Shown: positions 1 through 6,033, numbered from the stretch's first letter. The stretch: DNA of 7,757 nt from an uncultured bacterium (GCA_900547585.1 URHD01000085.1:1-7757), one strand, 5' to 3'. Notes: a model not told the origin generated them from the sequence alone. Translations and numbers: made by a program.

Positions 1-29
1 AACAAGAAATAAAGCCAATTAAGCAATTT

Positions 30-57
30 TTGCAAGAGTATATACTTTATATATACA
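30..57 (+). promoter_or_regulatory. Candidate promoter of the 374-aa coiled-coil gene
   Basis: TTGCAA at 30-35 and TATACA at 52-57 are 16 bases apart, within an AT-rich stretch that also holds TATACT at 41-46. Transcription would begin around 64, leaving a leader of about 22 bases before the ATG at 87. An in-frame TTG at 30 is the -35-like element itself, which argues against using it as the start codon. The match to the sigma-70 consensus is moderate, and the upstream DNA is cut off by the window edge. Confidence 0.35.
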
Positions 58-73
58 AGAGAAAAAAAACAGA

Positions 74-79
74 GGAGAG
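74..79 (+). promoter_or_regulatory. Shine-Dalgarno that sets the ATG at 87
   Basis: GGAGAG at 74-79, part of the purine run AGAGGAGAGA at 71-80, sits 7 bases before the ATG at 87. It supports 87 over the in-frame TTG at 30, which has no comparable site. Confidence 0.75.
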
Positions 80-86
80 ATTTGAA

Positions 87-1211
87 ATGGGCGTAACAGC
101 TGCTAATTACAATCCGTATATTTACCAGACAAATGGAACAAATTCCGGCTACAACACAAATGGAGCATCGAATTCAATTGATACAGGAATTAACGGAGCA
201 AACGGAGGTATTGTAGGGTCAAACCTGGACGGATTCACAAGAACAACCGCAAGTGATGACACAGAAACCACAACTTCAACATCTTCCTCCAGCGCCGGTT
301 CAACTCAAGATACTTATGCTACAGATGACGCTGACTACTTAAAAAAACTCTCTAAAAAAGAAAAAATTGAAGCGCTAAAAAAAGACATTGAAGCTATTGA
401 TAAAGATATCAGAACGCTCGAAGACGAAGTAAAAGAATACGATGCTCAAAGAGATGCAGTCTTTAAAGAATGCGACGCAATCACGCAAAAACGCAACGAA
501 CTCAAAGAATCTATCTCAACAGCAAAGAAAAACGCAAAATCAAATACAGAAAAGAAAACTCAGGCTGATAACAAGGTTAAAACTTCAGAAACAAAAGTAA
601 ATCAGCAAGAACAAAAAGCCTCACAGGCAACCCAACAGGTAAATGATATAAATACCCGGTTAACATCAGCACAGGGCGAGCTGTCAGCAGCGCAATCCGA
701 ACTTTCTGCAGCTACAACAGATGAAGCAAAAGCCGCTGCCCAGACAAAAGTCACTCAGGCACAACAAAAAGTCAATGAGCTGCAACAAAGACAACAAGAG
801 GCAAAGCAAGCTGAACAAAATGCAAAACAAGAACTTGATAACGCTAAAAAAACTCTTGATACAGACAAACAAAACGCAACTACAGCCACTCAAAATGCTA
901 ATCAGGCAGCAGAAGAAGTAAAAAAATTAGAAGCTCAGGACAAAGAGCTTGAACAGCAGCACAGAAGCAAAGAAAATGAACTTGATCAAATAGAATCAAA
1001 ATACATGAAAGGCAATTCTCACGGCAGCAGAATTGGCGATTTAAAAGCTAAAAAGCAGCACAAAGAAAACCTGCTGAAAGAAATCGAAAGCAAAAAAACG
1101 TTCGGCGAGTTTTTATCAGGTGCCGGCGGCATTCTTACGGGCGGAGTAACTGCCGCAGCAGGCGGGCTTGCCGTCGCTTCTCTCATAAAGAAAGGAAATC
1201 CGTTCGGCTAA
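87..1211 (+). CDS. Hypothetical coiled-coil protein with Gly/Ala-rich hydrophobic tail
   Basis: The 374-residue product is not a family I recognise. Residues 1-81 are low complexity (Asn, Gly, Thr, Ser) with no charged-hydrophobic signal peptide. Residues from about 83 to 305 are almost unbroken Lys/Glu/Gln/Ala helix typical of a long coiled coil, with Gln-rich stretches around 170-300. A short charged helix follows at about 315-337. Residues 342-367 form a Gly/Ala-rich segment with GAGG, TGG and AAGG spacing, hydrophobic enough to be one membrane helix or a glycine-zipper-like insertion segment, followed by KKGNPFG. There is one Cys (residue 129). The ATG at 87 was chosen for its strong GGAG site; the in-frame TTG at 30 would add 19 residues. 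The gene is monocistronic here and ends 23 bases before a hairpin terminator. Possible roles include a structural or surface-associated helper, or a secreted translocator-like protein, but this is speculation; the layout is all that can be seen. Confidence 0.85.
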   Translation: MGVTAANYNPYIYQTNGTNSGYNTNGASNSIDTGINGANGGIVGSNLDGFTRTTASDDTETTTSTSSSSAGSTQDTYATDDADYLKKLSKKEKIEALKKDIEAIDKDIRTLEDEVKEYDAQRDAVFKECDAITQKRNELKESISTAKKNAKSNTEKKTQADNKVKTSETKVNQQEQKASQATQQVNDINTRLTSAQGELSAAQSELSAATTDEAKAAAQTKVTQAQQKVNELQQRQQEAKQAEQNAKQELDNAKKTLDTDKQNATTATQNANQAAEEVKKLEAQDKELEQQHRSKENELDQIESKYMKGNSHGSRIGDLKAKKQHKENLLKEIESKKTFGEFLSGAGGILTGGVTAAAGGLAVASLIKKGNPFG

Positions 1212-1234
1212 TAACAACTCAAAATAATTTCAAG

Positions 1235-1265
1235 AAAAAAGCCCTCCAAAATGGAGAGCTTTTTT
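1235..1265. terminator. Bidirectional rho-independent terminator
   Basis: GCCCTCCA at 1241-1248 pairs with TGGAGAGC at 1252-1259 with one C-A mismatch and an AAA loop. The stem is flanked by six A (1235-1240) and six T (1260-1265), which extend it and supply a U-tract on either strand. It lies between two convergent genes ending at 1211 and 1283, so it probably stops both transcripts. Confidence 0.85.
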
Positions 1266-1282
1266 AATAGTATGTATAATGC

Positions 1283-1537
1283 TTATTCTTCAACGATTGT
1301 GCCCATACCATCATCATCTTTTGCTGCCATTTCGAGCAAAATATAGGTCATATATGCGCCCAGCGCTACCGCTTTGGGATCCAGAGAGGTATTATTGGCG
1401 GCCTCTATAATGGCCGAATTGATTTCGGGATTTTCTTCTTTCACATAGTGAATCATTTTTTTGCGCCATGCCTGCACATCCTGAAATATTTCGGCAAACG
1501 CCAGACTGGCGTGCTCTTCGGTTATTATAGGTAACAA
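1283..1537 (-). CDS. Hypothetical small protein, 84 aa, TTG start
   Basis: I do not recognise this protein. It has 84 residues, is acidic at the C-terminus (KDDDGMGTIVEE) and looks mostly helical, with a Trp-Arg-Lys-Lys patch near residues 24-27 and a moderately hydrophobic helix at about 55-71 (AVALGAYMTYILLEMAA). The latter is short and has no signal-peptide context, so a soluble protein is more likely than a membrane one. The start is TTG at 1537-1535: AGGAGG lies 5 bases upstream and an in-frame TGA lies just above it, so no longer form is possible; the next Met is residue 28. The gene has its own extended -10 promoter and converges on the terminator at 1235-1265. Clear ribosome site, promoter and terminator make it a likely real gene despite its size. 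Confidence 0.75.
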   Translation of the reverse strand: MLPIITEEHASLAFAEIFQDVQAWRKKMIHYVKEENPEINSAIIEAANNTSLDPKAVALGAYMTYILLEMAAKDDDGMGTIVEE

Positions 1538-1542
1538 AACTG

Positions 1543-1548
1543 CCTCCT
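1543..1548 (-). promoter_or_regulatory. Consensus Shine-Dalgarno deciding a TTG start
   Basis: The minus strand reads AGGAGG here, a full match to the anti-SD core, 5 bases before the TTG at 1537. It is the main evidence that TTG is the start codon of the 84-aa gene. Confidence 0.8.
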
Positions 1549-1585
1549 GTTTTCACATTGTCTTTTTTATGACATATAAAACAAT

Positions 1586-1601
1586 ATATCACATTTGATA
1601 T
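1586..1601. promoter_or_regulatory. Dyad ATATCA-N4-TGATAT, possible operator
   Basis: Perfect 6-bp arms (1586-1591 and 1596-1601) flank CATT. The dyad begins 6 bases downstream of the minus-strand -10 element at 1607-1612, so it would cover the transcription start of the 84-aa gene, a usual repressor position. The half-site order is opposite to the FNR box. AT-rich DNA makes chance dyads fairly common, so this is tentative. Confidence 0.35.
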
Positions 1602-1606
1602 CTTAA

Positions 1607-1615
1607 ATTATAACA
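1607..1615 (-). promoter_or_regulatory. Extended -10 promoter for the 84-aa gene
   Basis: The minus strand reads TGTTATAAT: a perfect TATAAT (1607-1612) preceded by TG one base away, the extended -10 arrangement that can work without a good -35. No strong -35 is visible 16-18 bases upstream. Transcription would start near 1600 and give a leader of about 62 bases. Confidence 0.6.
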
Positions 1616-1727
1616 AAAATTAAGGCAACTTTATCCTGTATTTACACTATTATTTCAACGCCATATTTAAAAAGTATATAAATTGTATTTAACATTCCTT
1701 AACAAAGGGGAAAAAATTAGGCAATTA

Positions 1728-1759
1728 TTTTCAACAAAAATACTTTAATAAAATATAGA
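1728..1759 (+). promoter_or_regulatory. Weak candidate promoter of the 67-aa gene
   Basis: TATAGA at 1754-1759 is a fair -10. The only -35-like sequences are TTCAAC at 1730-1735 (18-base spacer) and TTTTCA at 1728-1733. Transcription would start around 1766, just before the GAGG at 1767-1770. The surrounding DNA is very AT-rich, so the assignment is uncertain. Confidence 0.3.
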
Positions 1760-1780
1760 TGAATTAGAGGAATTTACCAT

Positions 1781-1984
1781 ATGCAAGAACATGAACTCAA
1801 CACAATCATGGACGTTGTTTCAGACCCGGTTAAAAACGTTTATGACCTCTCAAGCCGTAAAAACGTGCAGGAAATCGAAAGAATCATAAGAATTTTCAAT
1901 ATTAACGCAGAGCAGAAATTCAAACACAGACTTTTTGCGCTCAAAAACCTTTCAACATTAAAGCTGGTTATGAGTAACAACTAG
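1781..1984 (+). CDS. Hypothetical small protein, 67 aa
   Basis: I do not recognise this protein. Its 67 residues have no signal peptide or membrane segment. They look like two or three amphipathic helices, with a basic second half (RKNVQEIERIIRI, KFKHRLFALKN), and contain no Cys or Trp. The ATG at 1781 follows GAGG (1767-1770) by 10 bases, a slightly long spacing. The gene stands alone, divergent from the 84-aa gene, and its TAG ends one base before the stop of the long minus-strand coiled-coil gene. A basic helical protein of this size could bind nucleic acid or act as a partner or adaptor, but no motif such as a clear helix-turn-helix supports this. The reading frame, start signals and absence of a better frame make it a probable gene. 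Confidence 0.65.
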   Translation: MQEHELNTIMDVVSDPVKNVYDLSSRKNVQEIERIIRIFNINAEQKFKHRLFALKNLSTLKLVMSNN

Positions 1985-1985
1985 T

Positions 1986-4496
1986 TTATTCTTCATCGTC
2001 AACATATGAAGCAAGGAAAAGCACATTTTTTTCAATCTTTTTGAGTTGTTTTTCCATTGCATCAAGACGCTGAGTGAATTTTTCTGAATCATTAGCCTTT
2101 TCGTTCATAGCGCTGATTTGAGAAGCAATGTACTCAAGCAGAGCCTTGGATTCTGATTCTTCTTCTCTTTGAGCTGCAAGGTTTTCAAAGCTTTGTTTTA
2201 CTGATTGCAGGCTTTCTTCCTGGGTTTCGACTTTTTTGGTCAAAAGTTCTACTTTTCTGGCTATTTCATCTATTAAACCTGTATTTTCGTTGACATCCGC
2301 GATTTCAGATTTTATTTCATTGAAAGAAACGCTCGTTGTGTCAATCCACTCCGCAAGATACATAAATGCCTCATTCAGCACTTTTGTTTGAGAGATTAGT
2401 GAATTAACGGCTTCTGTTAAAACGTCAATTTTATGATTAAGCCTTACAACATAAGCGTCATCGGCAAATTGCTCTGTTATGTCGCTGAATCCGCGCAAAA
2501 TATCGTTAAATTCTTCAATATGGTGCTTGAGGGTTTTGTTGGCTTCGTCAGACGATATTACGAGCTTGTTGGTTCTTTTGCTAATGCTGGCAATATCCTC
2601 TCTAAGCCCGCCAAACATGCCTTTAACTTCAAAAACTTCATGTTCTATGGGGCTTTGTTCTATACGAAGAATCCCTGTTCTCATAGTATTAAGAATTGCG
2701 CTGATACCATCGAGTTTATCTCTGGAAATCTGGTCACAATCGCTTATTGATTTAGAGAGATTGCTGAAATCAAGTCTTATTTTTGACAAATCCGACTCAA
2801 CATCGGGCAAAGTGTAAACGTAATCTTCGCTTTCTTTATCAGAACCGCCGGTGAGAGTCTGGATTTTTTCTGTAAGGTTGTGAATTTTTTCTTTCAACTC
2901 CTGCGCGGAGTCATCAATGTGCCCGTGGAGCTCTTCAGCTTCTTCAATGAACGAAATATTATCCGCAACCTGAACCAGCTGCTCTACGAAGTGCTTTTTT
3001 ACATCATTGAGTTGATTTGCAGCAGCAATGCTTTCTTCGGAGATTACATCGGTAATTTCCGCTTTGATTTCATCTATTTTTGCTGATTGTTTATTTATAA
3101 CATTATCAGCAATGTTCTCGAATTGATAAGCTTTGGCAATGCTTTCTTTTGACATTGTATCAGCAATATCATCGCGTATTGTATCAAGCCTCGAGTCGAT
3201 AGTTTCTTTGATACTATCGATTTTGCCGGTGAATACATCTGTTTTTTCTTCGATTCCTTCCGCAATCTCAGTCAAAGTTCCAACTGTATCATTGATAACA
3301 TCAGTTTTTCCGTCAAGAGTGGATGCCGCCTGAGAAGCAGCCTCGATACTATCTTTTAACTCTCCGAGTTTTTCAGAAACACTGTTCAAATCATTTTTCA
3401 GATTGCTGCTGTTGCCGGTGAGAATTCCAAGATTTTTCTGGAGCTCAGAAACGTTATCTTTTATTGTCCAAATTTCTTCTTTAAGCACCTCTGTGCCCTG
3501 ATAGAACATTTTTTCAGTATAGTCTTTTATACTGTCGAGGATACTAAGGTCGAGTTTTTCAAAAAGCTTTTCTTCAAGGTTTTTAATTAGTTGTTCAGTA
3601 AAGCCTTTCATCTCAACATTCGCAGCACTGACGGTATGAGCCAAATCCTCAGTTGTTCCGAGTTTTTTTACGGCTTCAGACAGGAGCGTTGTGTTAACGA
3701 GGATTGCTGAAGTATTTTTGGACAGATTATCGAACTCCTCGCCCTTAAAAAGGTTATCAACCACGTCGATAAGCGTAACAACATTGTTGTTAATGGTCGA
3801 AACCGACTCGATTGTCTTCTCGATTTCCAGCTTCATTTCTTCAAGCTTGTTGGAGATATGATTAACGTCCGCCTTTTTAACGAGTTCTTTGTTGTTTTCA
3901 ATTATTTCAGACAAATCGCCGTTTATTGAAGAAATAAGGTCAATAAGCTTTGCGTCATATTCCTGTGAATGTTCATTTAAGAGTTTTATTTGTGCAACCA
4001 GGTTTTCGTTTATGATTGCGTTCTGACCTTTTACAATATTGAATTCATTTTCAATAAATTTGTTTGTTGATTCAAGAGTTTCAAATTTATCAACATAAGA
4101 AACAAGCTTCGCCAGAGTATCTTTTTGATCCTGGGAATCAAGAGAAAACTGCTCGAGATTTCGCAACAGAGCGTCGAAAGTTTCCTGTAATTCCTGTGAT
4201 TTCAGGCTGTTTTGGAAATCTTTTTTAATCCCCTCAAACTGCACGAGCATAGTCGCAATCTGGCGGCAGAGATTTTCATCTTTTTCGTTTATAACTGTCC
4301 GGATTTCCTGAACAAGCATTTCCATCTTGCGAATATTATCGGAAGAGGAAAAAACATCGATTTTGGTATTAATTTTTTCAAGAATCTGCGCGTAAGTAAC
4401 CCTGAAATTTTCATCAGAGGTTTCATTTTGGATTATACGGTCAACAATCGCATCCAGTTTCTTTTTTATAATTTCATAGTAATTTTCGTCTGACAT
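1986..4496 (-). CDS. Very long coiled-coil protein of unknown function, 836 aa
   Basis: The 836-residue acidic product is almost entirely helical, with heptad/hendecad patterns of Ile/Leu/Val and Asp/Glu/Lys throughout. It has no signal peptide, membrane helix, nucleotide-binding P-loop or HAMP/chemoreceptor hairpin motif, so it is probably a cytoplasmic scaffold or filament-like protein. Residues 438-474 and 475-511 form a tandem duplication: both contain a S-[KE]-E-S-I-A core (the ESIA serines are S452 and S489) followed by A-x-Q. A less helical linker with Gly, Tyr and Pro (about 585-605, near GGSDKESEDYVYTLPD) may divide it into an N-terminal rod and a C-terminal part that ends in a further coiled coil and FLASYVDDEE. 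The start was set at the ATG at 4496. The frame stays open to a GTG at 4574, but that extension has no ribosome site and contains the promoter and dyad; the chosen ATG has only a weak CAGAGA. SMC-like and MCP-like similarities are expected from composition alone and should not be trusted. Confidence 0.8.
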   Translation of the reverse strand: MSDENYYEIIKKKLDAIVDRIIQNETSDENFRVTYAQILEKINTKIDVFSSSDNIRKMEMLVQEIRTVINEKDENLCRQIATMLVQFEGIKKDFQNSLKSQELQETFDALLRNLEQFSLDSQDQKDTLAKLVSYVDKFETLESTNKFIENEFNIVKGQNAIINENLVAQIKLLNEHSQEYDAKLIDLISSINGDLSEIIENNKELVKKADVNHISNKLEEMKLEIEKTIESVSTINNNVVTLIDVVDNLFKGEEFDNLSKNTSAILVNTTLLSEAVKKLGTTEDLAHTVSAANVEMKGFTEQLIKNLEEKLFEKLDLSILDSIKDYTEKMFYQGTEVLKEEIWTIKDNVSELQKNLGILTGNSSNLKNDLNSVSEKLGELKDSIEAASQAASTLDGKTDVINDTVGTLTEIAEGIEEKTDVFTGKIDSIKETIDSRLDTIRDDIADTMSKESIAKAYQFENIADNVINKQSAKIDEIKAEITDVISEESIAAANQLNDVKKHFVEQLVQVADNISFIEEAEELHGHIDDSAQELKEKIHNLTEKIQTLTGGSDKESEDYVYTLPDVESDLSKIRLDFSNLSKSISDCDQISRDKLDGISAILNTMRTGILRIEQSPIEHEVFEVKGMFGGLREDIASISKRTNKLVISSDEANKTLKHHIEEFNDILRGFSDITEQFADDAYVVRLNHKIDVLTEAVNSLISQTKVLNEAFMYLAEWIDTTSVSFNEIKSEIADVNENTGLIDEIARKVELLTKKVETQEESLQSVKQSFENLAAQREEESESKALLEYIASQISAMNEKANDSEKFTQRLDAMEKQLKKIEKNVLFLASYVDDEE
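2989..3207. repeat. Tandem 111-bp duplication inside the coiled-coil gene
   Basis: The two units encode 37 residues each (about 3075-3185 and 2964-3074 in gene order). They keep the order D-x-I-x-x-x-I-x-D-x-x-S-x-E-S-I-A-x-A-x-Q. At DNA level a 13-base identity, GCAATGCTTTCTT, occurs at 3025-3037 and 3136-3148, exactly 111 bases (37 codons) apart. The units have diverged elsewhere, so the duplication is old. Confidence 0.65.
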
Positions 4497-4518
4497 CAGA
4501 ATCTCTGTATAAATCTTC

Positions 4519-4547
4519 TCTATATAACTCAACAAATTGTACAAAAG
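4519..4547 (-). promoter_or_regulatory. Candidate promoter of the 836-aa gene
   Basis: The minus strand reads TATAGA (4519-4524), with CTTTTG 17 bases upstream (4542-4547), a poor -35. Transcription would begin around 4511, about 15 bases before the ATG at 4496 and downstream of the GTG at 4574, which supports the shorter protein. The -35 region lies inside the dyad at 4539-4553. Confidence 0.4.
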
Positions 4548-4553
4548 TTGTAC
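4539..4553. promoter_or_regulatory. Perfect dyad GTACAA-AAG-TTGTAC, likely operator
   Basis: Two 6-base arms are perfect inverted copies around a 3-base centre, over the presumed -35 of the long coiled-coil gene. The position suits a repressor. GTAC half-sites recall cyanobacterial-type LexA boxes, but there the half-sites are closer together, so LexA is not claimed. Confidence 0.45.
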
Positions 4554-4592
4554 TAGATTTATTTTAGCAAACACATACAGTCATGCAAAAAT

Positions 4593-4609
4593 ATGTAACT
4601 TAATGTAAC
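4593..4609. repeat. Direct repeat ATGTAAC, 10-bp period
   Basis: ATGTAAC occurs at 4593-4599 and 4603-4609, one helical turn apart, in the divergent region between the 836-aa gene and crcB. The 9-mer AATGTAACA (4602-4610) recurs at 7658-7666 upstream of the exported HEALH gene. It could be a binding site in tandem, or chance in AT-rich DNA. Confidence 0.35.
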
Positions 4610-4658
4610 AAAGCACAGCGTTTTTTTCATTCTCGTCCTGTCTTATGGGGGTATTAGA

Positions 4659-4692
4659 TTTTAGGTCTTGCTAAAAATGCTATTATTATAGT
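4659..4692 (+). promoter_or_regulatory. Candidate promoter and dyad before crcB
   Basis: TATAGT at 4687-4692 is a good -10, and overlapping TATTAT lies at 4681-4686. No good -35 is found at the right distance. A short dyad, TTTTAG (4659-4664) / CTAAAA (4671-4676) with a 6-base loop, occupies the -35 area. If TATAGT is used, transcription begins about 4699, only some 5 bases before the crcB ATG. I see no fluoride riboswitch: its conserved GATGG and CTCTAC-like pieces are absent from 4574-4703. Confidence 0.35.
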
Positions 4693-4703
4693 ACCATTGA
4701 CGT

Positions 4704-5105
4704 ATGTTAAACATAATTTCCGTATTTATAGGCGGTGGTATTGGGTCAGTTTTGAGATACCTCGTAAACATTACTTTCGGAAAAACAGTGCTCTGCCAGA
4801 ACTGCGCACTGCCTCTCGCCACACTTTCAGTAAACATCACAGGCAGTTTTCTGCTTGGTTTTATATATGCAGTTATTGCACAAAAAACAGGCTTTCCGCC
4901 TGCGGTTAAACTCGCGCTTTCTGTGGGCTTTTGCGGCGGATTAACGACCTTTTCCACGTTCTCTGTTGAAGCCTTTGATTTGCTGAAAAACGGCGAAATC
5001 CTTGCTGGCATGGGCTATATTTTTGCAAGCGTGGTTATCTGCCTTATTATGACCGGTATCGGGATATATACGGGAACTATGTTAGGAGCATATTTTGGAA
5101 AGTAA
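4704..5105 (+). CDS. crcB: CrcB/FluC fluoride ion channel
   Basis: FluC proteins are dimeric inner-membrane channels that let fluoride leave the cytoplasm and so protect enolase and other enzymes. The 133-residue length is normal. Four membrane helices are visible at about 3-22, 37-59, 68-90 and 103-127. Family signatures are GGGIGSVLRY (10-19), the pore Asn in LSVNITGSFLLG (N44), and GFCGGLTTFSTFS (75-87) with the two Phe-box phenylalanines F83 and F86 and the Gly/Thr stretch that holds the central sodium ion. Single-gene FluC works as an antiparallel homodimer; no second copy is seen. A CxxC (C31, C34) in the TM1-TM2 loop is an extra. An in-frame TGA at 4698 excludes a longer form, and there is no Shine-Dalgarno before the ATG. 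It is first in a probable three-gene operon and overlaps the next gene by 11 bases. Confidence 0.95.
   Translation: MLNIISVFIGGGIGSVLRYLVNITFGKTVLCQNCALPLATLSVNITGSFLLGFIYAVIAQKTGFPPAVKLALSVGFCGGLTTFSTFSVEAFDLLKNGEILAGMGYIFASVVICLIMTGIGIYTGTMLGAYFGK
5084..5088 (+). promoter_or_regulatory. Shine-Dalgarno inside crcB for the TTG start at 5095
   Basis: AGGAG lies within the last codons of crcB, 6 bases before the TTG at 5095. It implies that the formyltransferase gene is translated from within the crcB reading frame, probably by coupling to termination at 5105. Confidence 0.75.
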
Positions 5106-6033
5106 ATACAAAAAAAAGATTTTATTTATCGGAATGCCTGATATGGCGATTATTTGCCTTGCACGGCTGGTTTCAGACGGGTTCAACATAATCGGCGTTG
5201 TGCCGCCGCACCCGGGCGAACCTACTTATGATTTTATGGTTCAGTTTGCAAAAAAATCGGGTTTAAATGTACTGACTTACGAAAAATCAATAAACGACCC
5301 GGATTTTATCAATAAAGTAAAAATCTTGAACGCAGATTTGGCGGTTGTTTGCTCATATAATAAAAAATTCTCACCGGCGCTGCTTTCGTCGGTAAAGGGC
5401 GGTTTTGTGAATGTTCATCCGTCGCTTTTGCCCAAATACAGAGGTGCAAACCCCTACAGCCACGTAATCCTTAACAATGAAAAGGAAACAGGTGTTACGC
5501 TGCATTTTATGGACGAAAATTTTGACACAGGAAACATCATCTGGCAGAAAAAAGTTCCTGTTGCACCTGCTGACACAATGGGCACAATTTTTAACAAGCT
5601 CAACTTTGTTTCAGCTGAAATGCTCTCTGATTTTCTCAAACAGGCCGAGCACACGCCGTTTATAAAAAGCGTGCCGCAGCCAATCGGTGAATATGAGAAA
5701 GCTTTTGTTATTGACAACAAAAACATGAAAAATTATATTGACTGGAGCAAAGATGCTGCATATATTGAACGGTTTGTCAGGGCGTTGAACCCTTTTATTA
5801 CGGCAATGACAACATTTCGCGGCATATTTATGAAAATTTATTCGGCGCAGGTAATAAATAAAAAGGTGAAAGAAGAACCGGGAACAATTATTTCCGCAAA
5901 AGACAATATTGCGGTTGCAACGGGTGACGGGGTGCTTTGTATAAAATCACTCCAGTTTGGTTCGTATATGATTACCGATGCAAAAGCGTTTATTCAAATG
6001 TTTTCGCCAAAACAGGGAGAAAAATTAATTTAA
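5095..6033 (+). CDS. Formyltransferase of the Fmt fold, substrate uncertain
   Basis: The 312-residue protein uses the 10-formyl-tetrahydrofolate-dependent formyltransferase fold. The first Rossmann strand motif is FIGMPDMAI (11-19). The catalytic triad is N106 and H108 in NVHPSLLPKYRGANP, and D144 in ENFDTGNI. A TGVTLHFMD strand (132-140) and an OB-like C-terminal domain (about 205-312, with a W217 region, VRALNPF and GTIIS) match methionyl-tRNA formyltransferase in length and order. However, the N-terminal loop that in genuine Fmt carries PAGRGKKL-type basic residues for initiator tRNA is replaced by PPHPGEPTY (37-45). It may therefore be a paralogue acting on another amine such as an amino sugar, or a divergent tRNA enzyme. 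It sits between crcB and an endonuclease IV-like gene, starts at TTG with AGGAG and overlaps the next gene by one base (TAATG). def and rpl neighbours usual for fmt are absent. Confidence 0.8.
   Translation: MESKYKKKILFIGMPDMAIICLARLVSDGFNIIGVVPPHPGEPTYDFMVQFAKKSGLNVLTYEKSINDPDFINKVKILNADLAVVCSYNKKFSPALLSSVKGGFVNVHPSLLPKYRGANPYSHVILNNEKETGVTLHFMDENFDTGNIIWQKKVPVAPADTMGTIFNKLNFVSAEMLSDFLKQAEHTPFIKSVPQPIGEYEKAFVIDNKNMKNYIDWSKDAAYIERFVRALNPFITAMTTFRGIFMKIYSAQVINKKVKEEPGTIISAKDNIAVATGDGVLCIKSLQFGSYMITDAKAFIQMFSPKQGEKLI

Noticed and set aside
30..86. N-terminal extension of the first gene from TTG at 30
   Set aside because: No ribosome site, it overlaps promoter-like elements, and the ATG at 87 has a strong GGAG.
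684..921. Open frames on both strands inside the first coiled-coil gene
   Set aside because: Cys/Leu/Phe-rich or Lys/Gln-rich shadow translations caused by the repetitive A-rich coding strand.
1392..1592. Minus-strand frame overlapping the 84-aa gene
   Set aside because: Shadow in another frame; it would run through the AGGAGG and the TTG start of the better supported gene.
2433..3333. Plus-strand open frames opposite the long coiled-coil gene
   Set aside because: No start signals, composition typical of antisense shadows of Glu/Asp/Lys-rich coding.
1986..4496. Chemoreceptor, SMC or phage tape-measure protein
   Set aside because: No membrane helices, HAMP, receptor tip motif, ATPase motifs or phage neighbours; resemblance is by coiled-coil composition only.
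4539..4553. LexA box
   Set aside because: GTAC half-sites are present, but the spacing does not fit the cyanobacterial-type or Gram-positive LexA consensus.
4497..4574. 26-residue extension of the long coiled-coil protein from GTG at 4574
   Set aside because: No Shine-Dalgarno, and the stretch holds a -10 element and a perfect dyad; the sequence is less charged than the rod.
4574..4703. Fluoride riboswitch before crcB
   Set aside because: The conserved pseudoknot pieces are not present, and the likely transcript start leaves almost no leader.
4661..5011. Minus-strand 116-aa frame opposite crcB
   Set aside because: Lies antisense to a gene with unmistakable FluC motifs and has no ribosome site or family features.
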